Assembly: GCA_964017045.1 (NCBI GenBank)
Contig: OZ024794.1
Coordinates: 51,241,608-51,305,607 of the forward strand
Source of the DNA: Omphiscola glabra
Lineage: Eukaryota; Mollusca; Gastropoda; Lymnaeidae
Length of the DNA: 64,000 nucleotides
Direction of reading: 5' to 3'
The notes beneath the pieces are model-generated. The model had not been told where the DNA came from and made no database searches. It was given only the letters and a program-made list of their open reading frames with translations. A program made the translations under genes and the position numbers. Of this stretch, positions 13,813 through 25,961 are shown piece after piece (position 1 is the first letter of the stretch; every line of letters begins with the position of its first letter).

Positions 13813-14075
13813 TGTGGACTTAAGACATGAGACCAAAACATTGGACTAAAGACATTGGACTAAAGAAATTGGACTAAAGAAATTGTACTAAAGACATCGG
13901 ACGAGAGACATTAGAATAGAGATGTTGGGGTATAGACATTGGACTGCAGTCATTGAGCATTAACGTTTTAGGCTATAGATATTGCCAGTCTTTGGAGTAT
14001 AAACATTGGACTTTAGAGATTGGACTGAAGACATTGGAGTAAAGCCATTGGTCCTTAGACTTTAAGCCATAATCA
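13813..14075. repeat. degenerate 14/15-bp extension of the preceding array
   Basis: GACATTGGACTAAA and variants continue the GACATTGGAC core of the 28/29-bp array at half the period, becoming less regular to the right. Confidence 0.8.
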
Positions 14076-14418
14076 GTGGGCTATATACATACTTTAATCA
14101 GCTCCGAAATTGAAGCTTTGCAACACAAGATTTGATATAAAAATTGTACGAAAAGCTAATCAATCAAATTGATCTATCAGCAAATTCATGAATGAAATGA
14201 AATAGTGCTATACAGTTTCAAACACTCAAGATGTCACGGGTTTTTTTTTACCTGATCCCCGAACTCTCGTTAACAAACCTATATTTTTGAACATTTAAGA
14301 AATTTGTATTAGAGAGTCTTATGTTTAAAGAAAAACGTCGTCTCTAGATGCCATTATGCAACAGTGGCACAAAGGAACAGTACTAAAAATACCATGATAC
14401 ATTTGTCGAAAACATGGT
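14076..14418. other. unassigned spacer
   Basis: AT-rich, no repeat or gene recognised. Confidence 0.3.
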
Positions 14419-14880
14419 CATGTGGTAAACACTGGCTTAACACGTGTGGTTGAAACTGGCTTAACATATGTGGTTAACACCAGCGTAACATATGTGGTTA
14501 ACACTGGCTTAAAACCTGTGGTTGAAACTGTCTTAACATATGTGGTCAACATCAGCTTAACATATGTGGTTAACACCGGCTTAACATGTGTGGTTAACAC
14601 TGGATTAACATGTGTGGTAAACACCGGCTTAACATGTGTGATTAACACCGGCTTAGCATATGTGGTTAAAACTGGCTTAGCATATGTGGTTAACACTGGA
14701 TTAGCATGTGTGGTTAACACTGGATTAACATGTGTGGTAAACACCGGCTTAACATGTGTGATTAACACCGGCTTAGCATATGTGGTTAACACTGGATTAA
14801 CATGTGTGGTTGACACACTGGATTAAAATGTGTGGTTAACCCCGGATTGACATGTGTGGTTAACACCGGATTAACATGTC
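14419..14880. repeat. 24-bp minisatellite, about 19 copies
   Basis: The unit is GGCTTAACATATGTGGTTAA plus CACT. A longer block (from GGATTAACATGTGTGG) is duplicated inside the array at about 14602 and 14722, showing recent segmental copying. Confidence 0.95.
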
Positions 14881-15350
14881 CTGGCCATACGGATTAACTA
14901 TTATCGCGATATATTATTTTTTGATGCAATTGTCCTTTTAAGTTAATTTTCTTTTTAAATTTTAAATAATTTTTTTACGTTTTTTTTTCTTTGTATAATA
15001 CAACAGTTCAATTTTTTAAAAAAATTAACATCATTCAAATAACTTAATATATAAAACCTTTTAATATACATTACAAATAATTTATATCACAAACTATTTT
15101 AAAAACAATATTGACATATTTTTTGTATACGTTTGAAAAAAAATTATCCTTAATTTTTTGTTCAGGTCTATAAATAAATATTTGCTCTATAGTGTCTTCA
15201 TTTTTATTTTTATTTTAATGAGAACTTGTTATTTTTTGGTATATAGTCTTTGTGATATTGCTCTCTTATAATTATACTGTAATGTCATGTAAACACGATT
15301 GTCTGCAGATGGATTTAACGACGAGCAGTGAATGCGGTTTTCCTGGCACA
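14881..15350. other. AT-rich spacer
   Basis: Very AT-rich sequence with no gene or array. Confidence 0.3.
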
Positions 15351-15989
15351 TATGGAGACATGACTTTCTCGTATCTAGCTGACATTCTGATATGGAGACA
15401 TGACTTTCTCGTATCTAGCAGACGTTCTGATATGGAGACATGACTTTCTCGTATCTAGCTGACATTCTGATATGGAGACATGACTTTCTCGTATCTAGCT
15501 GACATTCTGATATGGAGACATGACTTTCTCGTATCTAGCTGACATTCTGATATGGAGAAATGACTTTCTCGTATCTAGCTGACGTTCTGATATGGAGACA
15601 TGACTTTCTCGTATCTAGCAGACGTTCTGATATGGAGACATGACTTTCTCGTATCTAGCAGACGTTCTGATTTGGAGAATTGAATTTCTCGTATCTAGCT
15701 GACATTCTGATATGGAGACATGACTTTCTCGTATCTAGCTGACATTCTGATATGGAGACATGACTTTCTCGTATCTAGCTGACATTCTGATATGGAGACA
15801 TGACTTTCTCGTATCTAGCTGACATTCTGATATGGAGACAGGACTTTCTCGTATCTAGCTGACATTCTGATATGGAGACATGACTTTCTCGTATCTAGCT
15901 GACGTTCTGATATGGAGACATGACTTTCTCGTATCTAGCTGACATTCTGATATGGAGACATGACTTTCTCGTATATAGCAGACATTCTA
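15351..15989. repeat. 40-bp minisatellite, 16 copies
   Basis: The unit is TATGGAGACATGACTTTCTC followed by GTATCTAGCTGACATTCTGA. Variants with AGCAGACGTTCTGA are clustered, and one copy (about 15670) carries several changes. Confidence 0.97.
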
Positions 15990-16324
15990 ACAACAGACGA
16001 CGTTCTTTTCGAGCCACTGATGCTAAAAAATTTCTGAAAATTAAAGTTATTATTTTTTTTTTAAAATGTGAGTACTGTTAGAACTTGCTTCCTCATTTGG
16101 GAAATAAAACAAAAGAAAGTCGAGTTAAAACTATGTTCTATTTATAGGTTCTTACCTTTTTTAAAAAAAATCTGCTTCTTGCAACTCACGTGAAAAATAT
16201 ATAATACAACATAGTGGTAGGTTGACAAGCTACCTCTTTGAGAGTAAGAAAACGTGCATATTGAACGACACATCCCCATCCCCATCCCCGACCCCACAAA
16301 AATACGTTTTTCCTGTTATTCATG

Positions 16325-17460
16325 GGAAGGATAAAATGAAATTCCCGATAACTGCGTTAAAAAAAGAGATTCTTTTTTTCTCTCTCTTTAAATCGCAAGG
16401 GCGTTTGTTGCGTGAGATTCCCTTATGATTTTCTCAAACAGTTGAAAATTAATCTGCGGTGTTAATATACTTCAGGGTGGTGAAAACAATTTGCGGTTGC
16501 GAGCTTGGGGGGGGGGGGGAATGGAAATTTTATAAAGTGAATTTCTTTAAATTAATGTCCCTTTAAATTTTATAGCCCACCCCACCCCAACCCTTATTGC
16601 TCGATATTACATTTTATAAAGGATTTATTCTATAAACTTTGTTTTTAGAGGTTGTTTAATTTTTTTAAAATCCTTTATATCAATTCACTTTTGCTCATGG
16701 TTGGCTGACGAAGTCTTCGGACTGCTTATTGACCCACTTTCCGTCAACCAATCGAGCTGAGACTTGGCACATAGGACTCGTTGCCGATGAAAACATATTC
16801 TTTCAAACATCAGTAGTACACACGAACCCCTAAAAAAAAAATCAGTGTTCCTGTTTTTCAAGGACTTAAATATGATGCGACTGATTTCACGACATAAAAT
16901 TCCCAACTACTGCACTCAATGAGATTGATTTAAGCAAAAATCAAATGGGTCTTTAGAACCATCATCATCAGTGGCGCTGCGGCCATGTAGGGCCCTGGCC
17001 TGCTCCACCACATCCGTCCATTTGGATCTACCCACGGCTTTCCGCCTCCATGCGCGAACGCCTAACTGGTGCAAATCCTTCTGATATCGTCGATCCTTCT
17101 CGGATTTGGACGACAAGTGAGCCGTCTGCCCCTAGGCTTCTACCTGTATATCACGTTTGCTGCTCTACAATCCGGCATCCTTTCAATATGTCCTGCACAG
17201 CTCAAGCCCCTGATTTATATTAATATTCTAAAATGGGTCTTTAGAATATTAATATAACTAAGGGGCGTGAAAAAAAATGTGTGAGACTTAGTTGGGGAGG
17301 GGGGGGAGAAGCACTAATTGGGATTCTTATAAAATGCGTTACTTGAATACATGTTATATCAAATTTTTAGCGCTCCCCAATCTATTGTTCCAGATTACAT
17401 TTTATAAAAAAATTACACGAAAAACTGTTTTTAGTGTTTTTTTTAATATGATATATAGAG
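16325..17460. mobile_element. dispersed repeat, dimer-like, interrupted by a LINE fragment
   Basis: Shares blocks with 42748-43220: CCCGATAACTGCG, TATTGACCCACTT, GACTTGGCACATAG and a poly(A) followed by TCAGT. Within this copy the ATTACATTTTATAAA..GTTTTTAG block occurs twice (about 16608-16655 and 17393-17440), as if two units lie head to tail. No coding capacity is visible. The class is unknown to me. Confidence 0.6.
16959..17230 (-). mobile_element. 5'-truncated non-LTR retrotransposon fragment
   Basis: A 272-bp insert is bounded by an exact 16-bp direct repeat AAATGGGTCTTTAGAA at 16943-16958 and 17231-17246, which I read as a target-site duplication. On the minus strand it encodes DLHQLGVRAWRRKAVGRSKW, the form typical of the extreme C-terminus of LINE endonuclease-reverse transcriptase proteins, and ends in a GATGATGATGG tail as many LINEs do. 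It is too short to be active. Confidence 0.7.
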
Positions 17461-17473
17461 ATATTGATAATGT

Positions 17474-17614
17474 ACATTAGAGTATAACGCTTAAAGGGCT
17501 GGGGAAAAAATCAATGTTCACATTGGAGTATAACGCTTAAAGGGCTGGGGGAAAAATCAATGTTCACATTGGAGTATAACGCTTAAAGGGCTGGGGAAAA
17601 AAATCCACGTTCAC
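17474..17614. repeat. 46-bp repeat, three copies
   Basis: GAGTATAACGCTTAAAGGGC recurs at 46-bp spacing, each followed by a poly(A) and TCAATGTTCACATT. Confidence 0.93.
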
Positions 17615-18730
17615 ATTAACTCGAACCCCAAAACGGCGAATACAAAATAAGCTCTACGGCGTGGACCACGAGCAGCACATCTTTTTAGGACACGTGACCA
17701 TACTCTCCACACGAGAATACAAGAAATAAACTTAAAAGGAAGAAAAAAAAACATTGATAGTCTGATGGTATTTTGAAATTAGGCGTATTGGGACCCCATC
17801 TCTCCAAGGGAGACGAGAAAGGAAAGGGCTCGAGAGCAAGGACCTGGCCAATGAAAGCCATCGGTTGAGATAAAGACAGTCGCACGCCGTGCACCCCTAT
17901 CACCGGGGGCTATCACCGCTCCCACCAGCTTTTGTCTCGAGTTGCGACTCCCTGGTGTTGGGGCAAACACGTACTCTCACAGAGTGCAGCCAGCAAAGGT
18001 CTTGCAGCCATTAAGAATTGTTTCAAAGCCAGGCGAGATGTTAAGAAGTACCACGTGATTATAACGGCAACTATCCCCCCAGTTCAGGGGGGCTGAACTA
18101 TGTTCACTTTTCTCTACTTCCTTGTAGATTTGGCTCCCTTTTGTTCTTTGCTTTTTTTTTTTTTGGTTGGCTCTACTAGCCATCTCGCAAATCGCTTGAG
18201 CGCGGAGGTGAACAAGGGGAAGTCAACTCAGTGCATTGTTGGAAAGGTTGGTGGGGTCCACATTTGTGGATGTAACGAACGATAAAAAAAAAAAAAAAAA
18301 AGGTTTAATCTCAGAGAAAACAAAGTAAACATGAATTAATAATCATAATAATTAATGAGTGCGACTTGTTACGATATGCGGTGTAATGGGGTAAATAAAA
18401 CTAGCATTTTGAGAACCCCAATAGTTACTTTTTTTTTTTTCATTGTTTCAGACTTCCTGTTGAACTGTACTCTTATATTTTTTTTAAAAAATAAACCACG
18501 TGACGCTTGGACCAGAGCTTTTCAATGAGTGCTCTGCCATTCAGAGACTACGACTGCAGAATTGTTGTCCTCCAAGGGGGGTTATTTTGTATTGCTTGAC
18601 TCCGGAAATGATGTCATTCAAGAAGGGTGAGGATTAGTTTGTTTTGATCGTCAAGATTGTTTATAGAATGATAAGCAATAATTTTTGGAACATTTAAAAA
18701 TGTGAAATCAGAGTCATAAAAATGGTGTAA
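17615..18730. other. unassigned stretch
   Basis: No gene, array or recognised element. Includes poly(A) at 18284-18301. Confidence 0.3.
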
Positions 18731-19930
18731 TAATCTATGGATGACTGGTGCGGGCTGTTGTAATCTATGGATGACTGGTGCGGGCTGTTGTAATCTATGG
18801 ATGACTGGTGCGGGCTGTTGTAATCTGTGGATGACTGGTGCGGGCTGTTGTAATCTCTGGATGACTGGTGCGGGCTGTTGTAATCTGTGGATGACTGGTG
18901 CGGGCTGTTGTAATCTGTGGATGACTGGTGCGGGCTGTTGTAATTTGTGGATGACTGGTGCGGGCTGTTGTAATCTGTGGATGACTGGTGCGGGCTGTTG
19001 TAATCTCTGGATGACTGGTGCGGGCTGTTGTAATCTGTGGATGACTGGTGCGGGCTGTTGTAATCTGTGGATGACTGGTGCGGGCTGTTGTAATCTGTGG
19101 ATGACTGGTGCGGGCTGTTGTAATCTATGGATGACTGGTGCGGGCTGTTGTAATCTATGGATGACTGGTGCGGGCTGTTGTAATCTGTGGATGACTGGTG
19201 CGGGATGTTGTAATCTCTGGATGACTGGTGCGGGCTGTTGTAATCTGTGGATGACTGGTGCGGGCTGTTATAATCTGTGGATGACTGGTGCGGGCTGTTG
19301 TAATCTGTGGATGACTGGTGCGGGCTGTTGTAATCTGTGGATGACTGGTGCGGGCTGTTGTAATATATGGATGACTGGTGCGGGCTGTTGTAATCTGTGG
19401 ATGACTGGTGCGGGCTGTTGTAATCTCTGGATGACTGGTGCGGGCTGTTGTAATCTGTGGATGACTGGTGCGGGCTGTTGTAATCTATGGATGACTGGTG
19501 CGGGCTGTTGTAATCTGTGGATGACTGGTGCGGGCTGTTGTAATCTGTGGATGACTGGTGCGGGCTGTTGTAATCTGTGGATGACTGGTGCGGGCTGTTG
19601 TAATCTGTGGATGACTGGTGCGGGCTGTTGTAATCTATGGATGACTGGTGCGGGCTGTTGTAATCTGTGGATGACTGGTGCGGGCTGTTGTAATCTCTGG
19701 ATGACTGGTGCGGGCTGTTGTAATCTGTGGATGACTGGTGCGGGCTGTTGTAATCTGTGGATGACTGGTGCGGGCTGTTGTAATCTATGGATGACTGGTG
19801 CGGGCTGTTGTAATCTGTGGATGACTGGTGCGGGCTGTTGTAATCTCTGGATGACTGGTGCGGGCTGTTGTAATCTGTGGATGACTGGTGCGGGCTGTTG
19901 TAATCTGTGGATGACTGGTGCGGGCTGTTG
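18731..19930. repeat. 30-bp minisatellite, exactly 40 copies
   Basis: The unit is TAATCTGTGGATGACTGGTG followed by CGGGCTGTTG. It is extremely homogeneous: nearly all variation is one base (CTA, CTG or CTC before TGG). The plus-strand frame reads MTGAGCCNLW forty times and continues to 20021 (426 codons). I regard the frame as a consequence of a period divisible by three with no stop, but the variable base falls at a synonymous leucine position. Confidence 0.98.
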
Positions 19931-21454
19931 TAAAAGAAGGCCTAAAAAATATAGAGACGCGTGGTATTATTTGAAAGTGTTTATATATTATTTTGCGTAT
20001 TATGAAACGTTTTTTTTTTAAAGTGGACACAAACATGTTAAAAAAAAAAATCAGATGAAAAGGCGCGAATGTTGGGTACAGCTATTTGCGCTCACAAATT
20101 TTTCTGCGATGCAACTGGCTGAATTTGCTTTGACATATTTGGCAAAAAGATGCAATTAGTTAACTTTCGTCAGACATTTTGCTATGACGCATAATACAAT
20201 TGTTTATTTTTTAAAAAAATACATTAATTAATTTTTATAAAATAATACTAATAATTGTTGTCGAACGAGAGCGATAAGACTGTTTTATTCTTCATTGTCG
20301 TTTAATAATAATAATAATAATAAAGTTCATTTGAAAAATCACGCTTCATCCCCAAAGGCTCGAAGCGCGGTACAAAAACACTGTTCAAATTCTTGGCTTT
20401 CTCTCATTTAGCTCTATTTACTATTTCGTTTCATTTACTTTGCTGCCTGTTGATGACATTAATGTTTTGTTAGATTTTACTTTATTGCAAATATTTTATT
20501 TTTTTTCAAAATGCTAATCTGGCATAATCAGAATTTTGTATTTTTTTTCCTTTTTTTAAGTTTAATTTAAAAAAAAAAAAAGATATTTCTATGTCCCTTT
20601 TGATTATTTCAGGGAAGTTTTGTTTTATCATACGAAAGTTAAATATCGGGTGATGACATGAGACATGACAAGATGTCCATAGCGTTAAAATTACATAAAC
20701 AAAATATGCGTGACTGGAGAGAACCGTCCGTTTAACGAAAGCTAATCGCCATGCGAAGTTAGTGAGGCGAGGCAGGCGATGTTCAAATAAACCAGAGGGC
20801 GGAACCCCGTCGCCCCTACCCACCTGCTACGAATGAGTTGGGACCACGCCGCTCCCCCACCCACCTGCTTTCAATGAATGGGAAATGATTTGATGAAGCT
20901 CACGGAGCTGGCCAAGTGACTTGTTGAATCAGCTGCAGGGCTCCGGCGTTACCTGACGAGGCGCGGGCGCGGGCACGGGCCGTCTGCATGCCGGTTGGGA
21001 ACATCTCGTGGGGAGAACATAAATGTTAAGCTTGTCAAAAACCGACCCGGGGTCAAAATCTCTTGGCTACGATGAGCCCCGCTAAGTACTTCCTTAACGC
21101 GCTTCTGCGTGGATTCAATTTATGATTGTAGTATTTATGGCTGTCGGGGGTTTGTGTTCGCACCTCGCTGCTCAGCACCACACGAGAAATGTGGAGCGGA
21201 AGTTATCGCATTTAATGTTTGGGGACATGAGTTTCAGATCTGGTCGGGTGGAGACGAACTGGGACGTGTATTAGTTTTCCATGAGGCTTGATTGAGGGAC
21301 TCAAAAGCCTCATTTTTTAAAGACGTTCTTGCTGCTCACGCATCCAACGAGTTTGTTTTGTAGCATAAAATTTTGTCATCCCAGTTGATCCCCTCCCCCC
21401 CCCCCACACCTCGTTACGCTTTGTAACGTCTGCTTCGTGCTGACCTCTACGTGC
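19931..21454. other. unassigned stretch
   Basis: No gene recognised. Contains an AAT microsatellite at about 20305-20324 and a GC-rich patch at about 20930-21000. Confidence 0.35.
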
Positions 21455-21718
21455 GTAACTGAAATTTCTGACACAGAGGCGCAACGGAAATTCCCGACAC
21501 AGAGGCGCGCTGACGCAGAGGGGCAACTGAAATTGCTGACACAGAGGCGCAACTGAGATTGCTGACACAGAGGCGCAACTGAAATTCCCGACACAGAGGC
21601 GCGCTGACGCAGAGGGGCAACTGAAATTGCTGACACAGTGGCGCAACTGAGATTGCTGACACAGGGGCGCAACTGAGATTGCTGACACAGGGGCGCAACT
21701 GAGATTGCTGACACAGAG
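21455..21718. repeat. 26-bp minisatellite with a longer nested unit
   Basis: The unit is CTGACACAGAGGCGCAACTG plus AGATTG. A longer block containing AAATTCCCGACACAGAGG and GCGCTGACGCAGAGGGGC is present twice about 90 bp apart (21489, 21581). Confidence 0.9.
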
Positions 21719-21981
21719 TTTGCGTTGTCATGGCTTTGGGATGATTGATTGTGCAATAAAGAGTTGTGTCACCAGGTCACTTTCACTGAGCCTATTTTTT
21801 CAAAGCTATCGTTGTTTAAATAAGAGAATAATTGTTTCCGCGATAATTTCGAACTTACAATTTTAAAACTAAATACAAATTTTTAAAACAACTAAAAAAC
21901 AACATGTTCCGTATAAATCCTTTAAATGCATTTTTGTTTGCAACTATTTGCACTATTGGCTTATCATTCATGTGTTTACAG

Positions 21982-22237
21982 CAATTGAAGGGCCGAGTAG
22001 AAAAAGTACTTAAGTGTATTTTTGCAGTTTTGAGAAAATTGAGTTTAAAATTTTTAAATTCTTATTTAAATACCTTAAAAGCTGCTCGAGGTAACTCTGA
22101 ATCAAACACTTTTGGACATTTTTCATGAATGATATTTTCAGGAATGATTCAGAAGAAGTAATCAAATACAATGCCTGCCTTAACTCATTTTTGAAAAATT
22201 GTAACTTAAGTACTTTTTCTACTCGGCCCTTCAATTG
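21982..22237. mobile_element. 256-bp element with 34-bp perfect terminal inverted repeats
   Basis: The left end (21982-22015) starts CAATTGAAGGGCCGAGTAGA and is the exact reverse complement of 22204-22237. The palindrome CAATTG at both edges may be a 6-bp target duplication, in which case the element proper starts AAGGGCCGAG. The interior is AT-rich and non-coding, as in a MITE. The superfamily is not identified. Confidence 0.85.
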
Positions 22238-22319
22238 ATGTTTGGTGTAAGAATGCCTTTTGATGAAACTTAGTGCTGGTACAACCCACTAGAAAAACGA
22301 CATATTTAAAACGAAATAC

Positions 22320-22359
22320 CCCCCCCCCCCCCCCCCAAAAAAAAAAAAAAAAAAAAAAG
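22320..22359. repeat. poly(C)/poly(A) tract
   Basis: A run of C followed directly by a run of A, about 40 bases in all. Confidence 0.9.
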
Positions 22360-22960
22360 GAAAAGCTACACAAGTAATCACCACAACAAAACCATTGAAC
22401 AAGTTATATTTCATTCATCTTCCCCCTTTGAAAAACAGGAACAAAGTTATTTTATCGGGCTGCAGGTTGGAGATGGGGGCTGAAAATTTGATAGAATGTG
22501 TTGCCTTAGGCAAGAATCTACTGCCACGTTTCAGTTCGATGGAGTGACGGCCATTGGCTGGGTGAATTAGCCGTCCGATGATTTCGCCTCAGATACACGA
22601 ATAAAAGAAAAGTTAATAAACAGGATTTACAAAGTAGAAAATAATATATATGTGTTTTTTTTAAAATATTTTCTATCAAAAGCAAATTTAAACGCATTAA
22701 AAAGGAGAAACTCATTAAAAATTTCTAAACTGCATTAATCTAAGAAAGCCTGTGCAGAATCAGAAGATAATTTAATTAATGAACATAAAACATTAAAAAA
22801 AATTCTTTCAAATTTTATACAAATTCTTTGACTTAAAAGAAATGCCTCTCTGCACTTGTGCGCAACGAATTTACTTGACTTAATAGAGTGCTTCTCTACA
22901 TTCCTGCACAGACTTTCTTTGAAGAATGTCTTGAGTTGATTTTTTTTCGATGCCGCATTG

Positions 22961-23310
22961 CAGGGGTTGGGAACCTTTTTGTCTGAGAGAGCCATGGACA
23001 CCACATATTTTGAAAAGTAATTCCGTGAGAGCCATACATTATATTTAAAACTAAAACTTCAAGTAAATGTGTGCAGGGTTGCTATTTTTCTGTCTTTGGG
23101 GTCAGCGGAGTTTAGGTCATCACTTCTGATGCTGAGCTGCAGTAGACTTTAGCTCATTTGTTGAATGAAATATTGAAATGCAATTAATATGTAGATCAAA
23201 GTAGTCTAAAGAATTTTATTTTTTTTTATAATCGAACATTTGTCTGCGAGCCAGATGCAGCCATCAATAGAGCCACATCTGGCTCGCGAGCGATAGGTTC
23301 CCGACCCCTG
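22961..23310. mobile_element. hAT-superfamily MITE with 8-bp target duplication
   Basis: The 350-bp element begins CAGGGGTTGGGAACC and ends GGTTCCCGACCCCTG, near-perfect inverted ends. It is flanked by CCGCATTG and CCGTATTG, an 8-bp duplication with one change, the length expected of hAT. Internal GAGAGCCAT and GAGCCACATCTGGCTCGCGAG motifs are typical of widespread non-autonomous hAT families. No open frame. Confidence 0.9.
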
Positions 23311-23500
23311 CCGTATTGGAACGATCTACAAACGCCTTAACGATATCCTGAACTGGAAGTGTCGATGTTATTTTTTATTTTTTTATGCAAATAAAAAGTC
23401 CAAAATAAGAAGTATCCTCTAATTCAAACATCCTGGAATTTTTTTTAATGAAAATGCACCAAAGAGGGCTTGTTAAGGGTTTGTCATAATGGTCCATGGA

Positions 23501-23937
23501 TTGAGGCCGTGCTTAAGAATCTGTGAGGCCGTGCTTGAGGATTTGTGAGGGCGTGTTTGATCATCTGTGCGGCCGTGTTTGAGGATCTGTGAGGCCGTGT
23601 TTGACTATCTGTGCGGCCGTGCTTGAGGATCTGTGAGGCCGTGTTTGACTATCTGTGCGGCCGTGTTTGAGGATCTGTGAGGCCGCGTTTGAGGATCTGT
23701 GAGGCCATGTTTGAGGATCTGTGAGGCCGTGTTTGAGGATCTGTGGGCCGTGCTTGAGGATCTGTGCGGCCGTGTTTGAGGATCTGTGAGGCCGTGCTAG
23801 AGGATCTGTAAGGCCATGCTTGACGATCTGTGAGGCCATGTCTGAGAATCTGTGAGGCCTTGCTTGAGGATCTGTGAGGCCGTGCTTGAGGCTCTGTGAG
23901 GCCTTGCTTGAGGATATGTGAGGCCTTGCTTGAGGGT
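23501..23937. repeat. 22-bp minisatellite, about 20 copies
   Basis: The unit is GTGAGGCCGTGTTTGAGGAT plus CT. Variants GTGCGG, GACTAT and CTTGCTT are interspersed. Confidence 0.95.
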
Positions 23938-24500
23938 CTTGAACTGCTACAATGCACGCCAAAAGAGAATGGCATCAAGTTTTATGTCATGGATGGTCAG
24001 TTGCGTAAAAACCGGAGGTGCAGTTTTAAATGTACCTTGATTAAACCAACGCATTTAGATTTATTTCTGTGGAAAACAAAGTAGAATTTGCTCTTGATCT
24101 CTAGCTCCACTATCGAAAAAAAGAAATGATCCCACAGGAGATGACTTTAAGTTTTGAACATCGAAAACAAATTCCCTTAAAGATGTAGGTGCGCTTGGTG
24201 CAAACTTTGATTGCTTACTGTTTCGTATTGCTTTGCTGAAAAATATACTAATAATAGCGCTGCTTGAACTGATTCTTGAGTCCTGCTGCCGATTGTTCAT
24301 AGTTAAGATTCTGTTTAATTATCATGCACAATTAGGGGCTCTGTCTAAATCCCTTAGAAAATATTTGAGTTACTTCCTTAAAGTTGTCCTTTTAAAATGG
24401 GTCACTACACTCCAGAGATAGTGTCTTTTGAGAAATAGAGTTGATATTAAAAGTATACGGCAGTATTTCATTCGTGATAAAAAGGGGGTATGCCTAGATC
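23938..24500. other. unassigned spacer
   Basis: No gene, array or element recognised. Confidence 0.3.
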
Positions 24501-24815
24501 AGCGGTCTGGAGCCTTTTCACCGTAAAGAGCACAACATTAAATTTTTTATGTCGTTTAAAAAAATTGAAGAGCCACATTGACAAATTAATAATTTTTTAG
24601 AATTATGATGTCTTTTTCGCATTTAAAATATTAATTTTATTAAAAGGCCGATTATATTGGCCGTAACACCACAGGTGCATCCATAATGACCAACTAAACT
24701 TACATTTAATTCAAAAATGTACAAAAATAAAAACATTTCTGAAAAGTATTTGAATATATTCTAATACCCAGATAAGAAAACCCAAAGAGCTGCATGCGAC
24801 TCGCGAGTCTACAAT
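24501..24815. mobile_element. decayed hAT-type non-autonomous element
   Basis: Starts CAGCGGTCTGGAGCCTTTTC, contains GAAGAGCCACATTGAC, and near its right end has AAGAGCTGCATGCGACTCGC; these are the usual positions and wording of hAT MITE ends. The expected terminal GACCACTG is lost, so the right edge and target duplication are not resolved. Confidence 0.65.
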
Positions 24816-24987
24816 CAAGTATAGAAATCTATATTGGTATTTGTGTAGCTTATGTAAGGAAAAAATGCACTTGGGCCCCCTGCCTCAAAATGAGTCATTT
24901 TATACGTTTTCAACACCATAAAATACATTAATGCAAAATTTGTATTTAAACTGCCTCAGGACCATAATAATGAAGTTTAATTGTCAA

Positions 24988-25125
24988 TGAAGTGTATTTG
25001 TCAAAGAAGTGTATTTGTCAGAGAAGTGTATTTGTCAAAGAAGTGTATTTGTCAAAGAAGTTTATTTGTCAAAGAAGTGTATTTGTCAAAGAAGTGTATT
25101 TGTTGATGAAATGTATTTGTCCATG
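24988..25125. repeat. 17-bp minisatellite, about 8 copies
   Basis: The unit is AAGTGTATTTGTCAAAG. Confidence 0.93.
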
Positions 25126-25228
25126 CAGTGGGGTCGTTCAAGTGATTGTCAAAGTTGTGTCTGTCAATGGTCAGGTAACCCTAACTTTAGATCCCAAAAA
25201 ATACCATAGAGCCAGAGATATTTTTGTT

Positions 25229-25444
25229 AAAGGTGGTGGCAGTGGTAGAAGAGTTTTTTGGTGGTAAAGATGGTGGCTGTGATAAAATAGTTTATTGGTG
25301 GTAAAGATGGTGGCAGTGGTAGAAGACTTTATTGGTGGTAAAGATTGTGACAGTGGTAGAAGACTTTATTGCAGGTAAAGATGGTGGCAGTGGTAGAAGA
25401 GTTTATTGATGGTAAAGATGGTGAAAGTGGTAGAAGAGTTTGTT
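25229..25444. repeat. 37-bp repeat, six copies
   Basis: The unit is AAAGATGGTGGCAGTGGTAG followed by AAGACTTTATTGGTGGT. Confidence 0.93.
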
Positions 25445-25961
25445 AACGGATAGAAAGAAGAAAAGAAAAACTATAAATGCGTCATCTTATCGAAAGATTT
25501 ATTTCATAAAGAAAGCATTTGCAAAAGGTTAGTACGGCGCTCTATGATGCAAAGATTCCATTTTAAGGTAAAGAAACAATCGACAGAAGCCGCACTGAGC
25601 ACGAAGATCTTGGCCGATTGTTTTAATTTAGAAGAAACTTACATATTTTTTCCATTATTTAAAAAAATAAAAGTCTGCACCTTCTTTGCGTCATAAATTT
25701 TACGAACATTTTTAGTGGGTTTAAACTCCTCTACGAACAAAAATCTGCTTTGAAAAGTTTCTTTCATATTTAATTTATTATACTTTTTGTATGAAATTTC
25801 AATGTGTAAATTATCCACAAAAGATGTTATCGCAGCAGGCAACGCGCATAAATACACACGCACATAAACATATATTTATAAATAAATAAATATATATACA
25901 TATTTGTCTGTGCACATATAGATCTCCATATATATATTACATTTTAATCTTTCGATTTGGT
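25445..25961. other. unassigned spacer
   Basis: AT-rich, with TATATA-rich sequence at 25870-25940. No gene. Confidence 0.3.

Noticed and set aside
18741..20021. 426-codon open frame
   Set aside because: It is entirely the 30-bp array plus a short unrelated tail; an open frame is expected from a stop-free unit whose length is divisible by three. Kept only as a finding.
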